This document shows, one piece after another, positions 7,564-18,919 of a DNA stretch of 64,000 nucleotides. Source of the stretch: JADJNY01 sp046349615. Its GTDB lineage: Bacteria > Planctomycetota > UBA1135 > GCA-002686595. The DNA lies in assembly GCA_046349615.1 (NCBI GenBank), contig JAXMBZ010000004.1, forward strand, positions 248,001 through 312,000, in the 5' to 3' direction. The translations under genes and the position numbers were made by a program. Position 1 is the first letter of the stretch; each line of letters begins with the position of its first letter. Under the pieces are notes generated by a model. The model saw nothing but the letters and a program-made list of their open reading frames with translations. It was not told where the DNA came from and searched no databases.

Positions 7564-8670
7564 TCAGCCCACGGTCTCGTCGTCGCGATCCCCGTCGGTC
7601 AGGTACCACGCGCTCGCATCCGTCGCGGCGCGGGAGAGCGGGTGCTCCGCGTCGTTCGTCCACGCGATCACGGCGAGCTCGGCGCCCGCGCGCGCGGGCC
7701 GCAGCCCCGCCTCGGCGAGCACGCCCGCCCACCAGGAGCCGTCGAGCGCGCTCGCCTGCACCACGGAGGCGCCCGCGGCCTCGAGGAACTCGAACGCGGC
7801 CTCGAGCGCCGCGGCCCGCGCTTCGTCGCCGCGGACGAGCAGGTCGGAGATCCAGCCGACGGCCTCGCCCGCGCGGGGGAGCTGCACGACGACGTAGCCG
7901 CGGAAGTCGCCGGTCTCGTCGCGCACCGAGTACGCGCGATGGAGCTTCGACGGCGTCTTCAAGAAGCGCCAATCGAGCCACGCACGGTCGCGGCGCGTCA
8001 TCAGGGCGAAGCCGGGCTCGATCGAGCGCGAGAGCTCCTGGACCTCCGGCGGGAACGCGTCGAGCGTCGCGACGCGGAAGCGCCCGCCCGCCGCACGGCG
8101 GAGACGCGCGCGCGCGCGCCGAAGGCTCCACGCGTCGAACGGGACGCGCCACGCGGCGAGCGTTCCGTCGCGTCCGCGCGCCGCGCGCGCCCCCGCGTCG
8201 GCGCGGAGCACGGCGGCGAGCGTGCGAATCGTCCCGACGCGCTGCCAGCCGAGCTCGAGGAAGATGTGCGCGGAGCGGTGGTTCGGCAGCCCGAAGATCA
8301 CGGGCCAGCCGAGCTCCTTCGTCCGCGCTCGCGCGCGCTCGTCGAGCGCGCTGAAGAGCCCGCGCTTGCGCCACTCGGGGTGCGTCATCACGTCGCCGGT
8401 CTCGCCGACGAGCGCGATCGATCCTTCGTCGCCGAACGGCACCATGCGCCGCGGCGAGCACGCGTAGCCACAGACGCCGCGGCCGTCCGGCGCGAGCGTC
8501 GCGAACGACACGGAAGGCCCGTGCGGCGAGCGGTCGTACCGCCACGCGAGCGCGGCCGCGTCGACGCGCTTCTTGAAGCACGCGTTGAAGAGCTCGGCCT
8601 GCAGCGCGCGGTCGCCGGGCCCGCAATCGCGGACGGAGAGCGGCGCTCCGCGGTTCTCGCTGTCCGGCAT
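7564..8670 (-). CDS. GNAT-family acyltransferase
   Basis: The 368-residue protein has an N-terminal GNAT domain. It carries an acyl-CoA-binding turn in VMTHPEWRKRGLFSAL (residues about 92-107) and the following helix ALDERARARTKELGWPVIFGLPN, here split for reading after LGWP. The second half contains a less conserved repeat with a further GNAT-like beta pattern (VVVQLPRAGEAVGWISDLLV), so it may be a tandem GNAT or FemAB-like fold. Such proteins acylate amino groups, often on sugars or peptides. The neighbouring polysaccharide deacetylase would expose an amino group that this enzyme could modify, which is inference. The ATG sits 15 bases downstream of GATGAT, a possible -10. Confidence 0.78.
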   Translation of the reverse strand: MPDSENRGAPLSVRDCGPGDRALQAELFNACFKKRVDAAALAWRYDRSPHGPSVSFATLAPDGRGVCGYACSPRRMVPFGDEGSIALVGETGDVMTHPEWRKRGLFSALDERARARTKELGWPVIFGLPNHRSAHIFLELGWQRVGTIRTLAAVLRADAGARAARGRDGTLAAWRVPFDAWSLRRARARLRRAAGGRFRVATLDAFPPEVQELSRSIEPGFALMTRRDRAWLDWRFLKTPSKLHRAYSVRDETGDFRGYVVVQLPRAGEAVGWISDLLVRGDEARAAALEAAFEFLEAAGASVVQASALDGSWWAGVLAEAGLRPARAGAELAVIAWTNDAEHPLSRAATDASAWYLTDGDRDDETVG

Positions 8671-8679
8671 GGGGCCGGG

Positions 8680-8708
8680 ATCATCGAGCCCGCGGAGCCG
8701 CCGCGCAA
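8680..8708 (-). promoter_or_regulatory. Possible promoter of the GNAT/deacetylase pair
   Basis: On the minus strand, TTGCGC (8708-8703) is followed after 17 bases by GATGAT (8685-8680), which keeps four of six -10 consensus bases. It lies 9 bases before the GNAT start codon. The match is modest and there is no independent support. Confidence 0.3.
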
Positions 8709-8730
8709 GCGCGCGCTCACGCGCCGCGCG

Positions 8731-12000
<3,270 letters not shown>

Positions 12001-12121
12001 CGGGGGGAACCTCTTCCGGCCTCGGAGCGCGAGGCCAAGGGCGCGACAGGATAGAGCCCCGCCCCGGCGCGCTCCACGCCCGCGAGGCGGCTTACGACAT
12101 TCCAACGCCCTCCCGCGCTGC

Positions 12122-12127
12122 TATCGT
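12122..12127 (+). promoter_or_regulatory. -10-like hexamer TATCGT before the membrane protein gene
   Basis: TATCGT lies 11 bases upstream of the ATG at 12139, implying a leader of only a few bases. No -35 match was seen. It is one of a series of similar hexamers at similar distances from start codons in this window. Confidence 0.4.
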
Positions 12128-12138
12128 GCGCCGTCCGC

Positions 12139-13590
12139 ATGACCGCGCCGAACGAGTCGATGCACACCCATGCGGTGCAGCCGCGAGTACCCTCGCGCCT
12201 GCCCGCGTGGTGCTTCCTGGCAGCGCTCCTGCTGCTCGCGGGGCTCGTCGTCGTCGATCGTTTCGTGCTGCGGAGCGCGCTCCTGACGCCGTTTCGCGGG
12301 ACGCCCGCTGCGAGCCCGCTCTACGCGTTCTGGAACCCGATCGTCCGGCCCGAAGCGCTCGTGTTCGTGCTCGGCGCCGCGCTCGTCGCCGTCCTCGCCC
12401 CGCGCCTCGCCGAGCCGGAGCGCGCGTCGCGGACGCGCTTCCTCGCCGCGCTCGCCGCGTGCGCGGTGCTGCTGCCGCTCGCGCTCTTCCTCGTGCGCCA
12501 GGACCTCGGAGAGCTCGGGTCGCAGTTCACGATCTACCGCGACGAGGAGTTCTGGTTCGACGCGCTGCGGATCCCGTTGATGAGCGACGCGCAGGGACGA
12601 AGCGGCGTGCCCGTGTTCCTCGCGCACTACGTCGAGGTCATGCCGCGACTCTCGCTCCACGGACAGCACTTCCCGCCGGGGCACGCGCTGTTCCTCCGCG
12701 CGGTCGCGAGCGCGTCCGGCGACTCGCTGCAGGCCGCCGGGGCGGCGGTGCTCGCGGCTGCGGCGCTCGGAGTGATCGCCGCGTACGGAGCGCTGCGCGA
12801 ACTGCTCGACGAGCGAGCGGCGCGGCAGGGAGCGCTCTTCCTCGTCGCGCTTCCGCCGTACCTCGACTTCGCGTGCACGTCGATGGACGCGGTGTTCTTC
12901 CTCGGGTCGTCGCTCGCGCTGTGGGCCGCGCTGCGCGCCCTCCGCGCGGATGCGTGGCTCGTCTCCGCGCTCGTCGCGGGGCTCGCGTTCGCGCTCGCGG
13001 CGCTCGCGAGCTTCGCCGTGCTCCCGCTCGGCCTCGTCGTCGCGCTGTACGCGGTCGTGCTCGTCGTGCGCAGGGACCGCCCGCCCGCCCCGGTCGCCCG
13101 CGCGCTCCTCGGCCTCGCCGTCGGCTTCGTCGCCGGCCTCGGGCTCGTGTGGCTCGCGACGGGCTTCGCCTGGTGGACGTGCCTCCTCCACGCGCGCGAG
13201 AGCGGCCTCGCCCTGATGACGCGCGTCTTGAAGGGACCGCCGTCGTCGCGCTGGCTCGAACTCAGCTTCGGCAACGCGGCTGCGTTCGCGGTCGGCGTCG
13301 GCGTCGCGGCGGCGGCGCTCGGGCTCGCGCGGCTCGTCCCCCCCGCCCGTCGCGTTCCCGGACGGGCGTACGAATCCTGGACGATCGCGGTGGGGCTCGC
13401 GTTCCTCGCGCTCGCGTTCGGCGGGCTCTTCTTCCTCGAGACCGAGCGCATCTGGCTCTTCCTGCTGCCCCCGTTCGTCGGCGCCGCCCTTCCTCGCGAG
13501 GGCGTGTCGCGCGGCGGGCTCGCGCTCCTCCTCGGGACGAGTTTCCTGCACGCGCTCCTCCTCGAGGTGCTCCTCTTCACGCTCTGGTGA
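12139..13590 (+). CDS. Polytopic membrane protein, GT-C/ArnT-like
   Basis: The 483-residue protein has about eleven hydrophobic segments with an extracytoplasmic loop after the third. The pattern resembles GT-C glycosyltransferases that use polyprenyl-phosphate sugars. Within that loop lie acidic residues (YRDEEFWFDALRIP) and the sequence HGQHFPPGHALFLR, comparable to the PPG-type motif of PMT/ArnT proteins. I do not recognise a specific subfamily. The next gene is convergent and shares a bidirectional terminator with it. It may transfer a sugar to lipid or protein on the outer face of the membrane. A pure scaffold or transporter role cannot be excluded. Confidence 0.7.
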   Translation: MTAPNESMHTHAVQPRVPSRLPAWCFLAALLLLAGLVVVDRFVLRSALLTPFRGTPAASPLYAFWNPIVRPEALVFVLGAALVAVLAPRLAEPERASRTRFLAALAACAVLLPLALFLVRQDLGELGSQFTIYRDEEFWFDALRIPLMSDAQGRSGVPVFLAHYVEVMPRLSLHGQHFPPGHALFLRAVASASGDSLQAAGAAVLAAAALGVIAAYGALRELLDERAARQGALFLVALPPYLDFACTSMDAVFFLGSSLALWAALRALRADAWLVSALVAGLAFALAALASFAVLPLGLVVALYAVVLVVRRDRPPAPVARALLGLAVGFVAGLGLVWLATGFAWWTCLLHARESGLALMTRVLKGPPSSRWLELSFGNAAAFAVGVGVAAAALGLARLVPPARRVPGRAYESWTIAVGLAFLALAFGGLFFLETERIWLFLLPPFVGAALPREGVSRGGLALLLGTSFLHALLLEVLLFTLW

Positions 13591-13796
13591 GCGTCGACCG
13601 CGCCCGAAGCCCCGCCCCGCGGCCGTCGTCGGCACGCGGACGATCACGGGGTCGCTCACGAACGGACCGTCGATCCGGAGACGGAGGCCGCACGCCGTCC
13701 TGCGGCTCCGCGACGAGGCGCCGGCGGCCCGCGGCGCAGGAACGCGTCGCGACGATCCCGCCGCGACGCGCGGCCCGGACCGCGGGTGGAACGGGC

Positions 13797-13833
13797 GCGG
13801 GGCCCGTCGTCCGAGAAGGACGGCGGGCCCCGC
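13797..13833. terminator. Bidirectional hairpin terminator
   Basis: A 16-base arm (13797-13812) pairs with 13818-13833 across the five-base loop GAGAA, with one T-G mismatch. It stands between two convergent genes ending at 13590 (plus) and 13866 (minus). There is no strong U-tract, as expected at this GC content. Confidence 0.65.
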
Positions 13834-13865
13834 GTGGTCTCCGAGCTCGGAGCCGCTCCGAACGC

Positions 13866-15302
13866 TCAGCGATTCTGGCCGAGCGACGCGGCCTTGCGCG
13901 CCTGGTCGATCACGTTGTCGCTCGAGGGCGGCGGCACGATGCCGATCGCGCGGCCGAGGCGCTTCTTCCCGTACTGCGGGTTCTCCATGTAGTAGAGCGC
14001 GCGCTCCATGAAGCGCTTCGCGCGCTGGCCGTAGCCGTAGTACCAGCGCTCGTAGCTGCGCACCATGTTCTTGCGCAGCTCCTCGAGCTCGACCTGCGTG
14101 AAGTGCTCGTGCTTGTACGCCGAGCGGTTCGAGCTGACGTAGTTCTCCGAGAGGTCCGTCAGGTCGATGTTCGCGAGGTAGCCGTCCCAGCTCTCCGTGC
14201 CGATCAGCGGGTTGAACACGCTGACGCGCACGAGGTCGGGACCGGCGAGCTTCAAGACCTTCTCCGTCTCCTCGATGTCCTGCTTCGTCTCGCCGGGCGA
14301 GCCGACGATCAGGTACACCTTCGCCCAGATCCCCGCGCGGCGCGTCATGCGCGCGGCCTCGACGATCACCTCGGGCGTCAGGTCCTTCTTGAGCACGTCG
14401 AGCATGCGCTGGCTGCCCGATTCCCAGCCGTAGTAGATGCGGCGGCACCCGGCGCGGTGCATGTGCTTGAGCAGCGGGTAGTCGACGCAGTCCGCGCGCG
14501 TGTTCGCGATCCACTCGAACTTCAGGCCGCGACGCAGGATCTCGTCGCACATCTCGTGGATGCGCTTCTTGCGCAGCGTCAGGATCTCGTCGACGAACAG
14601 CACGACGCCGGGCTTGTACGTCTTCACGACGTGCTCGAGCTCGTCGACGATCAGCTCGGTCGAACGCACGCGGAAGCCGCGGCCCGTGAGCTCCTTCTGG
14701 CAGAAGATGCACTTGAAGGGGCAGCCGCGCGTCGTGAAGACGTAGGTGAGCTTCTCCGGGTTGAGCTGGAAGTACCGCTCCATCGGGAGCAGGTGGCGCG
14801 CGGGCAGCGGGAGGTCGTCGAGCTTCTTGATCAGCGGCGGCGCGGGGTTGTCGATGACGATCGACTTCTCCTTCACGGCGGCGAGACCGGGAACTTCGCC
14901 GAGCGCCTTCCAGTCGTCGCCCTCGAGCGCCTGGATGAAGCGCGGGAGCGTCTCCTCCGCTTCGCCCTTGAGGACGAAGTCGAAGTGGCCCGAGTCGAGG
15001 AAGATCCCCTGGTCGACGGACGCGTGCGGTCCGCCCATGATCGTGATCTTGCCGCGCGACTTCGCGTACTTGGCCCACGCGATCGCGCGGCGGATGTTCG
15101 GCGTCAGCGCGTCGAAGCCGATGATGTCGTTCCGCTCGATCGCCTCGCGCATGTCCTGGTCGTTGACGATGCGCTCGTCGCAGAGCTCGACCGGGAGCTT
15201 CTCCTTCTCGAGCGCCGCGCCGAGGTAGGCGATGCCGAGGACCATCGCCAGCGGGTCTTCCTGGACGTGCGGCTTGACGTAGGTGAGCAGGGTCTTGCGC
15301 AT
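13866..15302 (-). CDS. B12-binding-domain radical SAM protein
   Basis: This 478-residue protein has an N-terminal cobalamin-binding Rossmann domain (LGIAYLGAALEKEKLPVEL, then IIGFDALTPN and IMGGPHASVD). A radical SAM domain follows with the [4Fe-4S] motif Cys194-x3-Cys198-x2-Cys201 in RGCPFKCIFCQ. GWESGSQRMLDVLKK and VYLIVGSPGE are further conserved pieces of the barrel. The family includes methyltransferases, cyclases and HpnJ/BchE-like enzymes acting on unreactive carbons, often in lipid or secondary metabolism. The substrate cannot be told from the sequence. The start at 15302 gives MRKTLLTYVKPH, the usual opening of these proteins. It lies 180 bases downstream of a glycosyltransferase on the same strand, so a link to glycolipid modification is possible. 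Confidence 0.88.
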   Translation of the reverse strand: MRKTLLTYVKPHVQEDPLAMVLGIAYLGAALEKEKLPVELCDERIVNDQDMREAIERNDIIGFDALTPNIRRAIAWAKYAKSRGKITIMGGPHASVDQGIFLDSGHFDFVLKGEAEETLPRFIQALEGDDWKALGEVPGLAAVKEKSIVIDNPAPPLIKKLDDLPLPARHLLPMERYFQLNPEKLTYVFTTRGCPFKCIFCQKELTGRGFRVRSTELIVDELEHVVKTYKPGVVLFVDEILTLRKKRIHEMCDEILRRGLKFEWIANTRADCVDYPLLKHMHRAGCRRIYYGWESGSQRMLDVLKKDLTPEVIVEAARMTRRAGIWAKVYLIVGSPGETKQDIEETEKVLKLAGPDLVRVSVFNPLIGTESWDGYLANIDLTDLSENYVSSNRSAYKHEHFTQVELEELRKNMVRSYERWYYGYGQRAKRFMERALYYMENPQYGKKRLGRAIGIVPPPSSDNVIDQARKAASLGQNR

Positions 15303-15481
15303 CGGAGAGGTCGTTCGAGGTGCGGGGGCCCGGGTGCGGGTTCGAGCGGGCGTCTGTCGGCCAGCGCCGGAATGAACTCTACCCTGAGCTGGAGTTTCTC
15401 GCAAAGCCCGCAGGCTCGCGGGGTTCGGATGCTCGTATCGGACGGATGGCCCCCGGAGATGAGGCGCGGACGAATCCCCCG

Positions 15482-16741
15482 TCAAGCCGGCCGCGCCGCA
15501 CGCGCCGCGGCGTACTCCTCGAGGTACTCCGCGGCCATCCGCGGGAGGAGGAAGCGCTCGCGCCAGCGTTCGCGCCCCGCCGCCCCCATCCGCGCGGCGA
15601 GCGCCGGGTCGGCGAGGAGGGCGCCGACCGCGCGGGAGAATCCTTCCACGTCGAAGGGGTTTCGCACGTAGCCCGTGACGCCGTCGACGACGACCTCGGG
15701 GCTGCCGCCGAAGGCCGTCGCGACGACGGGCTTCCCGTGCTCCATCGCCTCGAGGTTGACGAGGCCGAACGTGTCGAAGCAGATCGAGGGCGTGACGAAC
15801 ACGTCGACGGCGGCGTACGCGGCCTGGAGCTCGTCACCGTCGAGCCACCCCGCCGCGACGACGCGGTCGGCGACGCCGAGCGCGCGCGCCAGCGGCTCGA
15901 ACTCGCGCTCGTAGACGTCGCGCTTGCCGAGGACGAGCAAGCGCAGTCGCGGACGCTCCGGCGCGAGCCGCGCGAGGACGCGCAGGAGCTGACCGACGCC
16001 CTTCTGCTCGTGCAGACGCCCGCCGATCGCGACGAGTTCGGCGCCGTCGAGCCCGCGCGCGGCGCGGAAGCGCGCGACCGCGTCGGGACCGGGGAGCGCG
16101 GGCCGCGGCTCCGTCGCGTTGTGGACGACGCGGTCGACGCGCAGGCCGTTCGCCGCGAGCGCGGCAGCGAGCTCGCGCGAGACCGCCGTGACGCGGTCGA
16201 CGTCGCGTGCGAGCACGCGCGCGATCCGGGCGTTGCGCAGCGGGTTCCAGCGCAGCCGTTGACAGGGGACGCACTTCTGCCAGTACGCGGCGTAGTCGCG
16301 CCGCTCCCCGCCCGCCGCTTCGCCGCCGTGGAAGCACGTGAGCTTCTGGTAGCAGAACGTCATCACGTCGTGCGCGGTGAAGACGACGCCCGCGCCGGCG
16401 CGGCGGGCCGCGGTCAGGCTCGCGTACGAGAGCTGGTCGTGGACGAGATGGCTGTGCACGACGTCGGGCCGGAAGTCCGCTAGCGCGGCCCGGACTCCGT
16501 CGCGCACGCGCGGGTTGTCGAGCGACACCCACGAGCGCAGCCGCGGCGGGTAGCTCGAGAGCAGGCGGAACATGCGCAACTCGTCGAGCTCGCACTCGCC
16601 GGCGAGCGCGGGCTCGGGCGTCGTCGTCACGAGCGCCGTCTCGTGGCCCTGCGCGCGCAACGTCGCCGCGAGCTGGTGCGTGAGCCGCACCGAGGATCCG
16701 ATGCGCGGGTCCCAGAGATCGTTCAGGAAGAGGATGCGCAT
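15482..16741 (-). CDS. GT4 glycosyltransferase with cysteine-cluster insert
   Basis: The 419-residue protein has the two-domain GT-B layout of family GT4, retaining enzymes that use nucleotide-sugar donors at the cytoplasmic face. It opens MRILFLNDLWDPRIGSSVR. The donor-binding C-domain has GGRLHEQKGVGQLL and the ExFG-type motif DTFGLVNLEAMEHGKPVVA. In the N-domain, after HDVMTFCYQKLTCF, there is a set of four cysteines ending CVPCQ. The cluster occurs in a subset of GT4 enzymes and may bind a metal. The gene overlaps the end of the upstream methyltransferase-like gene by 19 bases, so the two are translationally coupled. The acceptor is unknown. Confidence 0.87.
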   Translation of the reverse strand: MRILFLNDLWDPRIGSSVRLTHQLAATLRAQGHETALVTTTPEPALAGECELDELRMFRLLSSYPPRLRSWVSLDNPRVRDGVRAALADFRPDVVHSHLVHDQLSYASLTAARRAGAGVVFTAHDVMTFCYQKLTCFHGGEAAGGERRDYAAYWQKCVPCQRLRWNPLRNARIARVLARDVDRVTAVSRELAAALAANGLRVDRVVHNATEPRPALPGPDAVARFRAARGLDGAELVAIGGRLHEQKGVGQLLRVLARLAPERPRLRLLVLGKRDVYEREFEPLARALGVADRVVAAGWLDGDELQAAYAAVDVFVTPSICFDTFGLVNLEAMEHGKPVVATAFGGSPEVVVDGVTGYVRNPFDVEGFSRAVGALLADPALAARMGAAGRERWRERFLLPRMAAEYLEEYAAARAARPA

Positions 16742-17571
16742 GAACCGCCGCCCGCGCGCGCGGCGGGGGCCGCCAGCATGCGCGCGGGAGCGGCGCTTTC
16801 AAGCGCGGGCTTCCGGCGGCCGAAACGCGGCACGAAGAACGGCGTGCGCGCCGAGTACTCGGTCCACGCCGCGCCGTGCCGTGCGAAGAGCCGCGCTTCC
16901 TTGCGCCGCGCCCCGAGGACGCAGTACGCGGTCCACGCGCTCCCGAGCACGAAGCGATCGAGCGTCCACGTCGGCGCCGTCCAGAGCACGAGCGCGAACG
17001 CCGCGTAGATCGGGTGCCGCACGAGCGCGTGCAGCCCGCGCGGGCGGAACGCGGGGAATCGCGGCCGCTCGCCGCGCCAGAGCGACGTCCACCCGAGGCT
17101 CCCGGTCTGCACGGAGAGCCCCGCCTCCGTCATCGCGACGACGAGCAGCACCCACGAGGTCGCGAACAGCGCGCCGTGCACGACGAGCAGCGCTCCTCCC
17201 GGCCGCCATGCCGCCGCCGAGAGCGGACGCCAGAGCCCGAACGTCAGGAGGAGCTGGAGCGAGCTCGCGATCACGAAGCGCGACGTCCCGAGCACGCCGT
17301 CCCCGAGCACGAGCCGCGTCCCGAAGCGCGGGCGCCCGTCGCGCGTCAGCAGCCACGAATGGAGCAGCGGGAACTGCGCGAGGAGGAGGAGGTCGACGGT
17401 CCACGCGAGTGGACCGCCGGCCTCGTCTCCACCGCTGCCCCAAGGATGCAGACCCGCGAAGAGTGCCCACGCCATCGCGGCGACGCCGAGCGCGAACGTC
17501 CCGTGCGTCGCGACGGCCCACAGGCTCGCGAGCGCTCGGCGACGCGGGACGGGCGCGGCGACGGACGACAT
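16723..17571 (-). CDS. Integral membrane methyltransferase-like protein (isoprenylcysteine methyltransferase/NnrU fold)
   Basis: This 282-residue protein has about six hydrophobic segments. The C-terminal part carries RGLHALVRHPIYAAFALVLW followed by a TWTLDRFVLGSAWTAY segment and ARRKEARL. This is the RHPxY...E(E)xxL signature of membrane methyltransferases of the ICMT/PEMT type, which bind S-adenosylmethionine. The C-terminus after residue 255 is alanine-rich and overlaps the next glycosyltransferase gene. It may methylate a lipid or lipid-linked intermediate of the surrounding glycan pathway. The family assignment is firm at fold level; the substrate is unknown. Start ATG at 17571 gives MSSVAAPVPRRRALASLW, a plausible N-terminus. 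Confidence 0.75.
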   Translation of the reverse strand: MSSVAAPVPRRRALASLWAVATHGTFALGVAAMAWALFAGLHPWGSGGDEAGGPLAWTVDLLLLAQFPLLHSWLLTRDGRPRFGTRLVLGDGVLGTSRFVIASSLQLLLTFGLWRPLSAAAWRPGGALLVVHGALFATSWVLLVVAMTEAGLSVQTGSLGWTSLWRGERPRFPAFRPRGLHALVRHPIYAAFALVLWTAPTWTLDRFVLGSAWTAYCVLGARRKEARLFARHGAAWTEYSARTPFFVPRFGRRKPALESAAPARMLAAPAARAGGGSCASSS

Positions 17572-17622
17572 GTGCGATTCGAGGATCGTCGAACGGTCCG
17601 GCGATTCCGTGTGACGAGCCCT

Positions 17623-18807
17623 TCACCTCGCGCGCCGCGCGTTCAGCACATCGTCGTACAGCGCGAGCACCGCGCGCGCGTTGTCGGCCCAAGTGGAGCG
17701 CCGCGCGCGCTCCTTCCCCGCCGCGCCGAAGCGCGCACGGAGCTCGGCGTCGTTCGCGAGCCGCAGCAGCGCCGCCTCGACCGCCTCGACCTCGGGCGCG
17801 ACGAGGAAGCCCGTGATGCCGTCGTCGATCGCGTCCTCCGCGCCGCACTCGAGCGTGCCGATCGACGGGACGCCGCACGCCGCGGCCTCGAGGTACACGA
17901 TCCCGAAGCCCTCGAACCCGCCGTCCGCGGCGCGCACCGGCGTGTGCAGGAAGATGCGGGCGCGCTGGAGCAGGTCGACCTTCTCGTCCTCGGTGACGTT
18001 CCCGAGGAAGTGCACGCGCTCGCCGAGCCCCGCCGCGTCGACCTGCGCGCGCAGCGCCGTCAGGTACGGATCCGGCGTCAGCTTCCCGACGACGACGTGG
18101 TGGAGCTCCGGCACGCGCCGCGCGACCCGCAGGAACGCCGCGAGCCCGAGGTGGTGCCCCTTGCGCTCCTTGAGCTCCCCGATCGTCAGCGTGTAGGCCC
18201 ACGCGTGCCACGGCCGCGCGCCGAGCGCGCGGGGAGCGACGAGCGGCTCGACGTCGACCGCGTTCGGCACGATACGCATGCGCGTCGGGTCGAGGACGTC
18301 CGCGCCCGCGAGCTCCTGCATGCGCCGCGCGGTGTAGCGGCTGACCGACACGAACGCGTCGAGGCGGCGGTACGTCCAGCGCGAGAGCCGTGCGTGCCGC
18401 GGATCGAAGAGCGGCTGCACGCTGTACGTCCCGTGGGCCGTCGCGACGCACGGCTTCCCCGCGAGGCGCGCGCCGAGCAACCCGACGAGGTTGTGCGGGT
18501 AGTCCTTGATCGCGTGCACGAGGTCGACGGAGCGCGCCGCGCGCGCGACGCGCAGCGAGGACGCGACGACGCTCGGCCAGAAGCGCGTGCGCGACATGTA
18601 GAACAGGTAGTCGGGCGGCAGCGCGACCTCGACCGGCCAGTGCGCGGGCACGGAGCTCGACGTCGGACGGTGCTTGCGGGCGAGTTGAACCCGGAACTCC
18701 GTCCCCGGACGCTCGCGCTCGATCGCGGCGAGCAGCGAGAACGTGTACCGTCCGACCCCGTCGAGGTCGGAGAGCGAATCGGTCAAGTAGAGGACGCGCA
18801 GGGCCAT
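17623..18807 (-). CDS. GT4 glycosyltransferase
   Basis: The 394-residue protein has the GT-B fold of family GT4. It begins MALRVLYLTDSLSDLDGVGRY, contains ATAHGTYSVQPL and VSVSRYTARRM in the N-domain, and IGELKERKGHHLGL with the donor-site EGFGIVYLEAAACGVPSIG in the C-domain. The start at 18807 is chosen because the family N-terminus begins there; the 67 residues upstream in frame are arginine/alanine-rich and have no homologue I recognise. It is followed on the same strand by the membrane methyltransferase-like gene after 51 bases. The sugar and acceptor are not determinable from sequence alone. Confidence 0.87.
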   Translation of the reverse strand: MALRVLYLTDSLSDLDGVGRYTFSLLAAIERERPGTEFRVQLARKHRPTSSSVPAHWPVEVALPPDYLFYMSRTRFWPSVVASSLRVARAARSVDLVHAIKDYPHNLVGLLGARLAGKPCVATAHGTYSVQPLFDPRHARLSRWTYRRLDAFVSVSRYTARRMQELAGADVLDPTRMRIVPNAVDVEPLVAPRALGARPWHAWAYTLTIGELKERKGHHLGLAAFLRVARRVPELHHVVVGKLTPDPYLTALRAQVDAAGLGERVHFLGNVTEDEKVDLLQRARIFLHTPVRAADGGFEGFGIVYLEAAACGVPSIGTLECGAEDAIDDGITGFLVAPEVEAVEAALLRLANDAELRARFGAAGKERARRSTWADNARAVLALYDDVLNARRAR

Positions 18808-18904
18808 CGCGCTTCGGGGCGCGCCAGGGTGGCGGCCGCGCGGCGCGATTCCAAGCCCGCGCCGCGATTCCGCGCCATCCGCTCGCCTCTCTCGCGCGCG
18901 CCGG

Positions 18905-18910
18905 TAGGCT
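18905..18910 (+). promoter_or_regulatory. -10-like hexamer TAGGCT before gene at 18920
   Basis: TAGGCT lies 9 bases upstream of the ATG at 18920, leaving room for almost no leader. It is identical to the -10 assigned to tRNA-Val and to hexamers before several other genes here. Confidence 0.45.
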
Positions 18911-18919
18911 CTGCGCCGC